A stretch of DNA of 64,000 bases from VXMO01 sp965219405 (GCA_965219405.1 OZ244736.1:1116001-1180000), one strand, 5' to 3'. Numbered from the stretch's first letter, positions 1 through 9,330 are shown. The notes: generated by a model not told the origin, from the sequence alone. Made by a program: numbers and translations.

Positions 1-56
1 CCGGTCTTCGCCGGTATGTCGCTAGTGGGAAGGCTTGCGTTGGTGGAATAGAAAGC

Positions 57-84
57 GCCCGCCCTGCCGTTCGGCAGGGCGGGC
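57..84 (-). terminator. Hairpin terminator after the VWA lipoprotein gene
   Basis: A 12-13 bp GC-rich stem (57-69 with 72-84, tiny TT loop) lies 37 bases past the stop codon of the minus-strand VWA gene. In the minus direction it is followed by GCTTTCTATT, a weak T-rich tail. It is probably a Rho-independent terminator. The first 56 bases of the window show no gene. Confidence 0.5.
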
Positions 85-120
85 CTCCCCCTCCCCCCGT
101 GTTTTGGGGTGAAACGCTAG

Positions 121-1956
121 TTAGTTGCTGTAGCCGGATGAGGGCCTTGCCGGAGCTTGCGGCAGGTCACCCATCATGTGGCTCAGCACATAGCGGAAGT
201 CCTTGTAAGAATCCAGCCGGCCGAGCTCTCCGTCCAAGGACTCAAGTCGATCCGACAGCACGGACAACTCGTTCTGGATGATTCCTCCGCCGCGCGAGTC
301 CGTGTTGGGCAGGCTCGCGTAGCGGTCCGCGGACAGCGCTACAATCGCGCCGAACTCCACGTATGCGTCATCGCCCCTGCCAAGCCTCCGATCCAGCCGC
401 ACGTCCATCCACTCAGACTGCTGATAGGAATCGCCGGTGACGGGATCGACCCAACGCAGATCCACAGTGCCAAGGTCCGCCACACTGTTCAGGCGCGAGC
501 GCATCTCGTCGCGCAGACGCACCTCGAAGAACACGGTGGTTGCCGCGCCAGCCGGAATCTCCGCGAATTCCTTGCGGTTCTCGGTGAACGACTGGTCAGA
601 GGTGACGCGGTTCTCGTAGCCGACCATGCGCCATGAATCCACAACGTCCGGGTTCCACCTCACCTGTGCCCGCGTCTGGTCCGCGAACGGCTTCGAGATT
701 GCGAGCCAGTTGTCGCGCTCGAACGTCTGCTTCGCATGATCCGTGTCGTTAAGGTAGCGATACCATCCGTTGCCGTACTGCGCGAGCCGTTCTAGAAGCA
801 CATCGTTGTAGTTGCTGATGCCGACGCCAATAGTAATCAGGCGCAATGGGTTGGCGGCGTTCCGGTCATAGGCGCTTTCGAGGATCGCGAATGGATCCGT
901 CGCGTTGACATTGGCCACGCCGTCAGACATCAGGATGATGTAGTTGTAGGCATTCGGCCTGTCACGCCGCGCCCGGTCCGCCAGCCATACGCCTTCATTA
1001 AGTCCCGCCTGGACGTTGGTGCTCCCGGTTGGAGTCAGGCGGTCGATGGAGCGCCGCACGTCTCGGTCATCCGGATTCGAGTGCTCGACGGTCAGGTCGT
1101 TGATGACGTCCGATGAGAAGTGAACGACGGCGATGCGGTCACGGCTGCCGAGGCTGTTTCGGATGGCCTCCGCCGCTTCCCTCGCGATCTCAACACGGTC
1201 CCCGTCCGCCATGGAGCCGGATGCGTCCAGGACGAGCGTGACGTTGACCGGAATGTTGTCCTCAACCTGTGGTGCCTGGAATCCGAGACGCACCATCTGG
1301 AACGCGCTGTCCAGCGGATGCTCGAAGACATCCGACGTGATGCCAAACCCGTCCTCGAATCGAGGCTGTGGATAATCGTAATTGAAGGAATTGATCCACT
1401 CTTCTGCCCGCACGAAATCCGGGTCGATCTCGTAGCCCGACTGCGCCCAGTTCAGCGCGAGCGCGAATGACGTCCTGTCTGTGTCAAGGCTGAAGGTGGA
1501 CATGTTGTCCTGGTCTGCCCAGACCCATCCCGACTGCACGTAGTCATCGAACGTTACCGGGCCGCCGGGGACGATGGTCGTGCGTTCATATGTTGTGTTT
1601 GGGCGTGCGGGGACCGGCGTGTAGCGCGCCGGCTGACCGCTGTAGGACGCATCGAAGGCATCATCCATGTCATCATCCGATGACTCGGAGATCACGATTG
1701 GTGCGGATGCCGGCACTGCGGTGGAGCCGGAGATAGTGAGAGCCGTGGCAGTGGGCCGCGCGTTGGTGGTTGTGGGCCGACTGCTTCGTTCGTAGTAGTC
1801 GCCGTCCCCTTCGCTGGTTCCGCACCCGGCTGCCATCGCAATCATGACGACGATGGCAATAAGCGCCAGGATTGTTGTCTGCCCAACTCCTCCGAGGAAT
1901 CCGCCGAGAGCTGTCCTCTCGGGCTTTTCGATGAGCCTGCTGTTTTGTGTACGCAT
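121..1956 (-). CDS. VWA-domain lipoprotein, YfbK family
   Basis: Predicted 611-residue surface lipoprotein. The start is the ATG at 1956, which has AGGAGG 9 bases upstream; an in-frame ATG at 2034 lacks such a site. A hydrophobic segment (about residues 28-43) ends in AAGC, giving a plausible lipobox with Cys45. A low-complexity Thr/Ser/Pro/Asp linker follows. Residues about 150-200 match the YfbK N-terminal domain (FSLDTDRTSF, EEWINSFNYDYP), then comes a von Willebrand A domain with the metal-site motif DASGS at 244-248, then a DUF3520-like C-terminus. In this family the A domain binds partners through a divalent metal; the ligand is unknown. It is transcribed alone, so context adds little. 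Confidence 0.85.
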   Translation of the reverse strand: MRTQNSRLIEKPERTALGGFLGGVGQTTILALIAIVVMIAMAAGCGTSEGDGDYYERSSRPTTTNARPTATALTISGSTAVPASAPIVISESSDDDMDDAFDASYSGQPARYTPVPARPNTTYERTTIVPGGPVTFDDYVQSGWVWADQDNMSTFSLDTDRTSFALALNWAQSGYEIDPDFVRAEEWINSFNYDYPQPRFEDGFGITSDVFEHPLDSAFQMVRLGFQAPQVEDNIPVNVTLVLDASGSMADGDRVEIAREAAEAIRNSLGSRDRIAVVHFSSDVINDLTVEHSNPDDRDVRRSIDRLTPTGSTNVQAGLNEGVWLADRARRDRPNAYNYIILMSDGVANVNATDPFAILESAYDRNAANPLRLITIGVGISNYNDVLLERLAQYGNGWYRYLNDTDHAKQTFERDNWLAISKPFADQTRAQVRWNPDVVDSWRMVGYENRVTSDQSFTENRKEFAEIPAGAATTVFFEVRLRDEMRSRLNSVADLGTVDLRWVDPVTGDSYQQSEWMDVRLDRRLGRGDDAYVEFGAIVALSADRYASLPNTDSRGGGIIQNELSVLSDRLESLDGELGRLDSYKDFRYVLSHMMGDLPQAPARPSSGYSN

Positions 1957-2158
1957 GATGAGCGCCTCCTGCGTCTGTTGCCTCAGGCTCGACCGCTGCC
2001 GAACCCACAGACACAATCGCCCTGATACGCGCACGCATCCGACTACAACATTGATACATTCAGGTTCACTTACGCGCCAAAACTGTCACATTCGGCCTCT
2101 CTTACCCTGCAGGGGACATTTGGAGTGGGGCGTTACGATGTTTGGCTTCAGCCCGAGA

Positions 2159-2189
2159 TCAAGATTCCCGCGTGCGCGGGAATGACGGG
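2159..2189. repeat. Short dispersed palindromic repeat, ATTCCCGCG family
   Basis: ATTCCCGCG, a short loop, CGCGGGAAT, then GACGGG. Nearly the same unit recurs at about 61978-62010, and variants with other stem bases but the same ATTCC...GGAATGA frame occur at 58929-58952, 59098-59122 and 59967-59993. It is a REP-like intergenic element. Confidence 0.7.
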
Positions 2190-2215
2190 TGAGCGGTAGG
2201 GAGGGCAAAAAAGGA

Positions 2216-2243
2216 AAAACCCCCGGCAACCGCCGGGGGTTTT
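2216..2243. terminator. Bidirectional Rho-independent terminator
   Basis: A perfect 12-bp stem, AAAACCCCCGGC with GCCGGGGGTTTT, and an AACC loop. The A and T runs on both sides allow it to work in either direction. It lies between the stop of the minus-strand thiolase-like gene (2318) and the VWA gene, so it most likely ends the thiolase-like transcript. Confidence 0.85.
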
Positions 2244-2317
2244 GATGCCTCAGCTGAGGACTACGACGGAATCTCCGTCGCAAGCACAAGCGACGACATG
2301 TCGCTTATGTATCCGCG

Positions 2318-3427
2318 TCAAGTGTTCACGAATGCCACGTCGTGCTTCGGAACCTGGTGATTCTCCGCACGGCCCATGAGCTGCCGAACGGCCTCGACAA
2401 CCTGCGTTGTGCCGGCTGTTGATTGGCCGTTGGAAAGCTGGCCGCCGCCGGTATTGACGGGGAAATCGCCCTGCCATGTCGTATTGTGTTGGGCGTAGAA
2501 GGGGCCCGATTCTCCCTTGGGGAAGAAGCCGGAGTCCTCAAGCGTAATCATGACGGTGATGGTGTAGCAGTCATAGATCTGGGCCATGTCCATGTCTTGA
2601 GGTCCAAGCCCCGCCATCTGGAAGGCGTTCTTGGCGGAAACGACGGCGGGGGACGTGGTGATGCGGTCCACCCAGTCCACTCCGTGCTCGGCGCGGAGAT
2701 TGTGGTGTCCCGCGCCCAGCAGATACACGGGCGGGTTGCGCAGCGTTCGCGCCTTCTCCGGCGTGGTGACGATGGTTGCCGCGGCTCCCTGTGCCGGCAT
2801 CACGCACTCGAGCAAATGCAGCGGGTCCGCGACGAGGCGAGAGTTCAGGATGTCCTCCTCATTGGCGGGCTGGCCATTGAAGAAGGCGTTCTCGTTGCCC
2901 TGGGCGTTGAACCGCTGGTCTGCAGCCACGCGGGCTCGCTGGAAGTCCGTTGTTCCGTATTCCCACGTGTGCCGACGGGCTATCTGCGCGTACCAGCCGT
3001 TGGCCGCGACTACGGGTCCGTATGGCGCAACAAACTGCGGATCAACGTGGTCTGAGTTCGGCGCGTACATGCCGGGAATCTCTGAGACCGGTCCGGCGCC
3101 GTTGATGCAGAGTACTGTATCCGCGTAGCCGGCGTTGATGGCGGCCGCTGCTACGGTGACAAATGTGGCGGCGTTTTCGTTCAGCGCCGTCGCGAAGTTG
3201 GGTTGGATGCCGATGTATTCGGCGAAGTCGTACGCGAATCCCAGGCTCGGCATGCCAAAAGGAGGCTCAGCGATGATGCCGTTGATTTCTTCCTTGCGGA
3301 TACCCGCGTCTGCGATGGCCTTTGCCGTCGCCTCCGCGAACATTCCCATGAAATGACGACCGGGGTAGGAACGGCGATGCTGTAGTTCATGGAAACCGAC
3401 GATCGCAGCTTTTCCTCGAATACTCAT
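2318..3427 (-). CDS. Thiolase-like protein (Ltp2/SCP2-thiolase type) without the usual nucleophilic Cys
   Basis: Predicted 369-residue thiolase-superfamily protein. The thiolase fold is indicated by the N-terminal start (KAAIVGFHE), the ADAGI and INGAGP segments, and the C-terminal NTGGGQLSNGQ motif followed by EAVRQLMGRA. At the position where degradative thiolases carry the acylated Cys in a CASG-like turn, this protein reads NENAATFV (about 83-90), so the nucleophile appears to be Ala. Family members without this Cys include Ltp2-type retro-aldolases and lipid-transfer proteins, which usually pair with a DUF35 zinc/OB-fold protein; none is adjacent here. Substrate unknown. It is a single gene, ended by the hairpin at 2216-2243. 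Confidence 0.8.
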   Translation of the reverse strand: MSIRGKAAIVGFHELQHRRSYPGRHFMGMFAEATAKAIADAGIRKEEINGIIAEPPFGMPSLGFAYDFAEYIGIQPNFATALNENAATFVTVAAAAINAGYADTVLCINGAGPVSEIPGMYAPNSDHVDPQFVAPYGPVVAANGWYAQIARRHTWEYGTTDFQRARVAADQRFNAQGNENAFFNGQPANEEDILNSRLVADPLHLLECVMPAQGAAATIVTTPEKARTLRNPPVYLLGAGHHNLRAEHGVDWVDRITTSPAVVSAKNAFQMAGLGPQDMDMAQIYDCYTITVMITLEDSGFFPKGESGPFYAQHNTTWQGDFPVNTGGGQLSNGQSTAGTTQVVEAVRQLMGRAENHQVPKHDVAFVNT

Positions 3428-3534
3428 CTGCTACTCCTCAGCCGCGCGTTCAGTGAAAAGGCGCGGCATTTATCGACGTATCCGCCAAAGCGTATAGTGC
3501 GCGTCTTCACCCGTGCCTGTCAATCTGCCTATCC

Positions 3535-3563
3535 TTGTCATTCCTATCTTACTGATATATGAT
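3535..3563 (+). promoter_or_regulatory. Sigma70-type promoter for the MmcB-like gene
   Basis: TTGTCA (3535-3540), a 17-base spacer and TATGAT (3558-3563), a near-consensus pair. The predicted transcript start near 3570 is about 24 bases before the ATG at 3594. Confidence 0.65.
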
Positions 3564-3593
3564 GCCGCCACCTGAAAGAACACTTGTCCCAAT

Positions 3594-4262
3594 ATGACTT
3601 TCAAGCGCAAAAATGAGACCGACCTCACCTACGCTCTCAAGTGGGCGGCGTGGGAATGGCTGTATTCCGTTGCGCGCTGCCGGGTGATTGGGTTTGAGGT
3701 TGCGTTTGAGGGGCCGGGCGGGCGGATCGTGGACGTGGCCGGCGTTAGCAAGGACAAGGCTCTGTATGTTGTTGAGGTTAAGTCCTCACTCGCTGATTTC
3801 CGGCGGGACGACAACGATTCCCGTGATCAGGAACGAATGCGTCGAGAGGAGGAGGCTAACGACCGCATGGCTTTGCTGACGCAGGAGATTCTTGAGGAGG
3901 CGGGGGATGAGGACGCGGCGGCGCAGGCAACGCTTGATATCGAGATGCTCTCTCAGCGGTCAACGAAACTCAAGGAGAGGGCGGGAAAGCTGAGCACCAA
4001 GTTTCACGATCCCCGGTTTATCCGCGTGGCGGATTATAACTACCTGATGGTCCCCAGCAAGGCCGTTCGCCGCAATCAACTCCCGCCGCTGTGGGGCTTG
4101 CTTGCTCCAACACCGAAGCCTCATGCGGTCATTGAGGCGCCTCGTGTTGGCGGCAGCCGCCCGACTCACATGTATGCCGCCGTGCTGCGCGCTATTGCTC
4201 GATCAAACACCCGGGACATGATGCAAACGCGTGCCGAGGAGTCCAGGGTCAGCAGTTGTTAG
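3594..4262 (+). CDS. MmcB-like DNA repair/nuclease-fold protein
   Basis: Predicted 222-residue protein resembling the MmcB (DUF1052, PF06319) family, a PD-(D/E)XK-type fold linked to DNA repair in other bacteria. The likely active-site set is visible: D47 in GGRIVDVAG, and E61 and K63 in VVEVKSSLADFRRD. A charged, helical middle (about 80-130) is consistent with an insert or coiled coil. The gene has its own promoter (3535-3563) and its stop codon overlaps, tail to tail, the stop of the antiporter gene on the other strand. Family membership is reasonably sure from the motif; whether it is an active nuclease is not known. Confidence 0.7.
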   Translation: MTFKRKNETDLTYALKWAAWEWLYSVARCRVIGFEVAFEGPGGRIVDVAGVSKDKALYVVEVKSSLADFRRDDNDSRDQERMRREEEANDRMALLTQEILEEAGDEDAAAQATLDIEMLSQRSTKLKERAGKLSTKFHDPRFIRVADYNYLMVPSKAVRRNQLPPLWGLLAPTPKPHAVIEAPRVGGSRPTHMYAAVLRAIARSNTRDMMQTRAEESRVSSC

Positions 4263-5653
4263 TGAGGACTGCTTGCCGTCTCTTCGTGGTGAGTAATCTT
4301 GTACCCCTCGCGATAGGCCCGGCGTGGCAGGGCGATCAATGCGCGCCGTCGTTGCCCACTGAACACAACGACAAGGATGATTGCGCCAAGGTAGATGAAG
4401 GAGAACCACCATCGACCATCTTCAAGCGAGATGTCCGTGCCGGTCAGCAGCCGCAGCGGCTCTTCAAACAAGGGCAGAACCAACTGTGTTGTGAACAGGA
4501 CAAATAGTGCCAACGCGCCCCGTGTCCCCAGGAACAGAGTCGCCAACAGAATGACGGCGAACAATGATTGCGCAGCCGTCAGGAAGACCTCTTGCGCCTG
4601 ACGGTCATCAAGCGGCAGCGCCGACGGGCTACCAACGGACACCGAGTACACAATGGGCAGGCTACCCACGAGAAGCGACCACTGGTTCACCTTTGCCGAT
4701 ACCAACAGGCCGAGCGCGGAGGCGGAATCGCCTCGTATCGCGAAGATGCAGGCCACCACGATCTCCGGCGCTTCTGAAGCTAATGGCGCGACCCACTGGA
4801 TCAGCAGGAATTCGTCGATGCCGATGCTCTTTCCCGTCTCAATCATGCCCTCGGCGAACGGCTCAGCCGACAGGAAGATCACAGTCGCCGCGAAGATGAA
4901 CGACCCCAGCACAACCATGCGCCTGCGCGAAGGCTCCAGGTTGCCGATCAAGGCCGCCGGGCCCACCAGCTCCGGTTCCACCACCTCTGCTCGCGAACTG
5001 AAGTACATATACAGTCCAAAAAGCCCGATGAGTACAACCGCATCTAAAAGGTCGATCTGCCCTTTGAATGGGATCGTGAACGCATAGATCGTCGCGGCGG
5101 CCAGGAATGACAGTTCGATTGTCTGGCTCTTGTAGAGCTGAACGCGGCTATGCCGGTTCTCGAGCGGCCCGATACTCGGAACGCGTTCCGCCATCCTGAG
5201 CACGATGTTTTGCGACGCTGCTACGGCCGTAGATGCGGCAGAACCCTTGCGCCGCAACGCCTTTAACCAGACGATCCCCACAATGAGCGGCCATGCAAGA
5301 CCGATCAGCAAACGATTCGCGCCCGTCATGTTCGCAACCGCATACGCCGCATACTCAGGGTCCGTGCCCGCCTTCCAGACGAGGCTGAAATCGACGGCAT
5401 ACTCCGGCAGCACGGTAATGATTGCTACCAGGGCCAACGCCAGCCCGTGAGAAATATCGTGTTCGAACGCCTCCGCAGCCCATGAAAGCAGGAAAGCAGC
5501 GCTCAGGATTCCGAGCCCGTAGATGAAAGAATTGAGAAGGGGGTGAAGATGGGCGTCCTGCGTATGCCCGAGTGTGAAAAGCGCGATGGCAGGAAACGTG
5601 CCAACAATTGCGGCAACGATGAATAAACGATTTCGGTTAGAGACTAATGACAC
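4259..5653 (-). CDS. Na+/Ca2+ antiporter family membrane protein
   Basis: Predicted 464-residue integral membrane protein of the cation/Ca2+ exchanger (CaCA, YrbG-like) family. The two inverted alpha-repeats are recognisable: the first around LPEYAVDF and MTGANRLL, the second around ASEAPEIVVA and SAKVNQWSLLVGSLP, with acidic residues in the membrane as expected for cation binding. About ten hydrophobic segments are seen in two bundles separated by a charged loop. It probably exchanges Ca2+ or another cation for Na+ or H+; the ion is not predictable. Its stop TAA (4259-4261) overlaps the opposite-strand stop of the MmcB-like gene. Confidence 0.85.
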   Translation of the reverse strand: MSLVSNRNRLFIVAAIVGTFPAIALFTLGHTQDAHLHPLLNSFIYGLGILSAAFLLSWAAEAFEHDISHGLALALVAIITVLPEYAVDFSLVWKAGTDPEYAAYAVANMTGANRLLIGLAWPLIVGIVWLKALRRKGSAASTAVAASQNIVLRMAERVPSIGPLENRHSRVQLYKSQTIELSFLAAATIYAFTIPFKGQIDLLDAVVLIGLFGLYMYFSSRAEVVEPELVGPAALIGNLEPSRRRMVVLGSFIFAATVIFLSAEPFAEGMIETGKSIGIDEFLLIQWVAPLASEAPEIVVACIFAIRGDSASALGLLVSAKVNQWSLLVGSLPIVYSVSVGSPSALPLDDRQAQEVFLTAAQSLFAVILLATLFLGTRGALALFVLFTTQLVLPLFEEPLRLLTGTDISLEDGRWWFSFIYLGAIILVVVFSGQRRRALIALPRRAYREGYKITHHEETASSPH

Positions 5654-5860
5654 GGCGTTGTCGACAGAAATTCCTTTCGCGCGCTTTCTCCAATACCACA
5701 GCGCGCACCCTATCGGAGTATACTAGGCTCAAAGTTGCCAGAACGCTGTGCAATTCCTCCGCTGGGAGCCTTTCAGAGGCCGGAGAGAGAGCAGCAAAAC
5801 CCGGACATTGATGATAGTGGACACGCAGCACGAAGTGGTGAAATCAGACACGAGCGCCGA

Positions 5861-7720
5861 ATGAATCCCCGCATCTTTCGAAACAGCTTTATTTGGGTGC
5901 TGGTCGCCGTCGCCCTCGTTGCCATCCTGTTTACGCTCCTCCAAAGCTCCGGAGGGCAGGGGAACCAGTCGCTGGGCTGGCTCATTGACCAGGCCCGGGG
6001 TGGGAACATCACTTCAATTGAAGTCTCCAACGACTCTTTGAAGGTGATGACGGTGGACAACCGCGAGGTCACCGTCAACAAAGAACCGGACATTTCCGTC
6101 TTTGAAATGTTGACGGTGAGCGGCGTTGACGTTGGTGAGGGCGCGGGGCAAGTGGATCTGCGGCCTCGCGGCAGCAGTGGTCTCGGCAGCCTGTTCGGCC
6201 TGTTCATCAACTTCCTGCCGCTCATTTTCTTCGGCGCAATCCTGATCTTCTTCATGAGGCAGGCGCAGGGCGGCAACAGCCAAGCCTTGAACTTCGGGCG
6301 CAGCCGCGCCCGCATGTTCATGGGCAACCGTCCGGCGGTCTCCTTCTCGGACGTTGCAGGTGTCGAAGAAGCCAAGATTGAACTTGAAGAGGTTGTCGAA
6401 TTCCTCAAGTTCCCCGAGAAATTCGCCAGTCTCGGCGCGCGGATTCCTCGCGGCGTTCTTCTTGTCGGGCCGCCCGGCGGCGGCAAAACCCTTCTCGCCC
6501 GGGCCGTTGCGGGAGAAGCCAGCGTGCCGTTCTTCTCCATCAGCGGTTCTGAATTCGTAGAGATGTTTGTCGGCGTCGGCGCAAGCCGCGTCCGAGACCT
6601 GTTTGACCAGGCCAAGCGCAATGCTCCGGCCATCGTCTTTGTCGATGAGATCGACGCCGTTGGACGTCACCGCGGCGCGGGACTCGGTGGCGGACATGAT
6701 GAGCGCGAACAGACACTGAACCAGATCCTCGTCGAAATGGACGGCTTTGACAGCTCAACGAACGTTATCGTGATCGCCGCCACCAACCGCCCCGACATCC
6801 TCGATCCGGCTCTCCTGCGCCCCGGTCGCTTTGACCGGCGTGTCACCATTGATCTGCCGGACGTGCGCGGGCGCATCGCCATCCTCGATGTACACGCAAA
6901 GGGTAAGCCGCTCGATCCCGACATCGATATGGAGGTCGTCGCCAAGCAGACCCCCGGATTCAGCGGCGCAGACCTTGCCAACCTCATCAACGAGGCTGCT
7001 ATTTTGGCCGCGCGACGCAACAAGAAACTCGTCATGTACGACGAACTCGCCGAGGCCGTCGACCGTGTCTACGCCGGGCCGGAGCGCAAGAGCCGCCTCG
7101 TCACGGAGCGCGAAAAACGCACCACGGCCTATCACGAGGCCGGTCATGCCGTCGTTGGTCACCTCGTTCCCAACGCTGATCCTGTGCAAAAAGTCACCAT
7201 CGTTTCTCGCGGGATGATGGGTGGCTACACGCGATTCCTCCCCAAGGAAGAATCCATGCTACGCACTCGCTCGCAATTGGTGGACGCCATCAAGGCGGCG
7301 CTTGGCGGACGGGCAGCGGAGGAGATCGTCTTTGGTGATATCTCCACCGGCGCGTCCAACGACATTGAGCAGGTCACGCGCATCGCCCGCGCAATGGTCA
7401 CAACCTACGGCATGAGCGAAAAACTTGGCCCACTCACCTTGGGCAAGAAGGAAGAGATGATCTTCCTTGGGCGCGAAATCTCCGAGCAGCGCAACTACGG
7501 CGAACGTGTGGCTGATGTCATCGACCAGGAGGTCAACGGCATCGTCTTTGGTTCGTACGATGAGGCCAAGCGCATCATCAATGAGAATCGCCCTGTTCTG
7601 GAACGACTCGCAGAACATCTCATCGTCGAAGAAACGGTTGAGGGTGATCAACTCCAGCATCTACTCGATGATCCAATCGACCCCGCGCCGGAAGAGTCCG
7701 TTCCCGTAGAGGCCACATAG
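5861..7720 (+). CDS. ftsH: ATP-dependent zinc metalloprotease FtsH
   Basis: Predicted 619-residue membrane-anchored AAA+ protease that degrades misfolded membrane and regulatory proteins. The start is taken at the ATG at 5861, where the usual short N-terminus and first membrane helix (about 10-28) begin; an in-frame ATG at 5735 would add 42 atypical residues. A second helix lies at about 114-132. Walker A is GPPGGGKT (203-210; most FtsH have GPPGTGKT), Walker B is IVFVDEIDA, the second region of homology carries ATNRPDILDPALLRPGRFDR, and the zinc site is HEAGH (425-429). The C-terminus is acidic. Followed 41 bases later by larB on the same strand. Confidence 0.95.
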   Translation: MNPRIFRNSFIWVLVAVALVAILFTLLQSSGGQGNQSLGWLIDQARGGNITSIEVSNDSLKVMTVDNREVTVNKEPDISVFEMLTVSGVDVGEGAGQVDLRPRGSSGLGSLFGLFINFLPLIFFGAILIFFMRQAQGGNSQALNFGRSRARMFMGNRPAVSFSDVAGVEEAKIELEEVVEFLKFPEKFASLGARIPRGVLLVGPPGGGKTLLARAVAGEASVPFFSISGSEFVEMFVGVGASRVRDLFDQAKRNAPAIVFVDEIDAVGRHRGAGLGGGHDEREQTLNQILVEMDGFDSSTNVIVIAATNRPDILDPALLRPGRFDRRVTIDLPDVRGRIAILDVHAKGKPLDPDIDMEVVAKQTPGFSGADLANLINEAAILAARRNKKLVMYDELAEAVDRVYAGPERKSRLVTEREKRTTAYHEAGHAVVGHLVPNADPVQKVTIVSRGMMGGYTRFLPKEESMLRTRSQLVDAIKAALGGRAAEEIVFGDISTGASNDIEQVTRIARAMVTTYGMSEKLGPLTLGKKEEMIFLGREISEQRNYGERVADVIDQEVNGIVFGSYDEAKRIINENRPVLERLAEHLIVEETVEGDQLQHLLDDPIDPAPEESVPVEAT

Positions 7721-7761
7721 ATTCGTGGGCGTTTAGCCGCCCACAAGATACGAATACTGAC

Positions 7762-8526
7762 GTGCGCGACATCCTACAGGCCCTGGCCGGCGGCGAAATA
7801 ACCGTGGACGAGGCCCAGCGCCGCCTCAATCTCCATGCAATCCGGGAAGTTGGCGACTTCGCCAATCTCGATCTCGGCCGTATGGCCCGCACCGGAAAAC
7901 CGGAGATCGTCCGCTGTGCCGGAAAGAGTGTCGATCAGGCTGTCGAGCTTGCTCTCCCGTTTCTCGAACAACCCGGCGTCGTCGCCCTTTCAAGCGCGAC
8001 TGCGGACCATGAAGCGGCCATTCACGCTGCCCGTCCCGATGTCTCTATTCGCTTTGAACCGTCGGCAGGTATTCTCATTGCCCGCAACCCGGACAAACCG
8101 GAACCGGAACGAATCGGCCGGGCCGCAATCATCACCGCGGGGACGTCCGATATGCCCATCGCCCTGCAGACGCAGCTAATTGCGGAGATGCTTGGCGTGG
8201 AAACCACATTGCATTCAGACGTTGGCATATCCGGTCTCCATCGGCTTTTCCCTGTGTTACAGGAAGTCGTCGAATTTGATCCGGAAGTCGTCATTGTGAT
8301 TGCCGGGCAGGAGGGCGGCCTTGCGCCTGTCGCCGCCGGTCTTCTCGATCTCCCCATCATCGCGGTTCCGACGTCGACCGGAACGGGTTACGGCGGCGAT
8401 GGCGTCGGCGCATTATCTACGATGCTTCAGTCCTGCTCGCTCGGACTTGCCGTCGTCAACATTGACAACGGGATTGCCGCCGGTGTCATGGCGGCTACCA
8501 TTGCACGGCGGGCCCACCGCAGCTAG
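7762..8526 (+). CDS. larB: LarB, nickel-pincer cofactor biosynthesis carboxylase/hydrolase
   Basis: Predicted 254-residue LarB. In the Lar pathway it carboxylates nicotinic acid adenine dinucleotide at C5 and hydrolyses the phosphoanhydride, the first step towards the nickel-pincer nucleotide of lactate racemase-type enzymes. The C-terminal half is PurE-like (AAIITAGTSDMPIA, VIAGQEGGLAPVAAG, VPTSTGTGYG). The start is GTG at 7762. It follows ftsH closely, with only a GTGGGCG/CGCCCAC hairpin lacking a T-run between them. larE and larC are about 35 kb away (43.0-45.1 kb); no larA-type racemase is seen in the window. Confidence 0.9.
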   Translation: MRDILQALAGGEITVDEAQRRLNLHAIREVGDFANLDLGRMARTGKPEIVRCAGKSVDQAVELALPFLEQPGVVALSSATADHEAAIHAARPDVSIRFEPSAGILIARNPDKPEPERIGRAAIITAGTSDMPIALQTQLIAEMLGVETTLHSDVGISGLHRLFPVLQEVVEFDPEVVIVIAGQEGGLAPVAAGLLDLPIIAVPTSTGTGYGGDGVGALSTMLQSCSLGLAVVNIDNGIAAGVMAATIARRAHRS

Positions 8527-8532
8527 GGGGTC

Positions 8533-9330
8533 CTATTCGCCCCCGGCCATGTAGGTGAGGTCGGGGATGATTGTGACAAATCGATTCAATGAGTCGTTGA
8601 GGATGTCGGGCATCTCAAGCTGGGGGAAATGCCGCGAAAGGGGGATCGTATCGAACGACGCAGGTTGAATCGCCCCCAGCATCTGACCTGCCTGCGCGAC
8701 AAGGGGATCATCCTCGCCGAAGATCAAGAGTGTAGGAGTCTGAATCAAGCCGAGACGGGAACTTGCGTCCCACTTGGCCGCCGCCACGAAATCCCGCATA
8801 GAGGACATGGGGCGCTGCTCTGCGCGCGCCGCCTTTAGCGCCTCTGCCGGCATGGGCATATGGGGCTCGCGCAGGCCGCGCAGGGCGCGGTTTTCCAGGA
8901 AACCTTCGGGGTCTTCCAACAGGTCCGCGGCCGTGTCCGCTGCCCATGGGAACGTGATTCCCGTCCCGATCAGCACCAAACCTTCAACCCGCCGCGGATG
9001 CCTGCTCGCGTAGTCGATGGCGATTGCGCCGCCCAGCGAATGGCCGACCAGCACTACGGGCGCCAGCCCCAGCGTGTCGATGAATTCCTCCAGGAATGAT
9101 GCCCAGTCGGGCACGTCCTCCAGTGCCTCACCCTTTGACTGTCCATGACCAAGAAGGTCCAGCGCTATGGGCGTCTGGGACGGCGCGAAGAATCTCAACT
9201 GGTCAGCGAAGAGCCGGTGATCCGCCCCCGGGCCGTGAATGAAGAGGATACGCGCCCCCGGCGTGGGTCCGCCGATCTCATGAGGGCATTCGTAGTAGAC
9301 GGACTCCCCACCAATGGTGACGTGCGGCAT
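8533..9330 (-). CDS. Alpha/beta hydrolase
   Basis: Predicted 265-residue alpha/beta-hydrolase fold enzyme. The oxyanion-hole HG (FIHGPGADH), the nucleophile elbow GHSLGG, an acid strand around LIFGEDDPLV and a C-terminal His (PLSRHFPQLE) are all in the expected order. It resembles the ester or C-C bond hydrolase group (MhpC/BphD-like), but the substrate cannot be told. It is convergent with larB, with six bases between the two stops, and divergent from selD. Confidence 0.85.
   Translation of the reverse strand: MPHVTIGGESVYYECPHEIGGPTPGARILFIHGPGADHRLFADQLRFFAPSQTPIALDLLGHGQSKGEALEDVPDWASFLEEFIDTLGLAPVVLVGHSLGGAIAIDYASRHPRRVEGLVLIGTGITFPWAADTAADLLEDPEGFLENRALRGLREPHMPMPAEALKAARAEQRPMSSMRDFVAAAKWDASSRLGLIQTPTLLIFGEDDPLVAQAGQMLGAIQPASFDTIPLSRHFPQLEMPDILNDSLNRFVTIIPDLTYMAGGE

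Larger units (their letters stand above)
1957..2317. other. Intergenic region with one repeat and a terminator
   Basis: No convincing gene is seen in these 360 bases. The stretch holds a copy of the short dispersed palindrome (2159-2189) and a strong bidirectional terminator (2216-2243), both listed separately, plus the promoter region of the VWA gene, for which no clear -35/-10 pair was recognised. Confidence 0.6.

Noticed and set aside
7725..7744. GTGGGCG/CGCCCAC hairpin between ftsH and larB as a terminator
   Set aside because: No T-run follows, and larB starts only 18 bases later.
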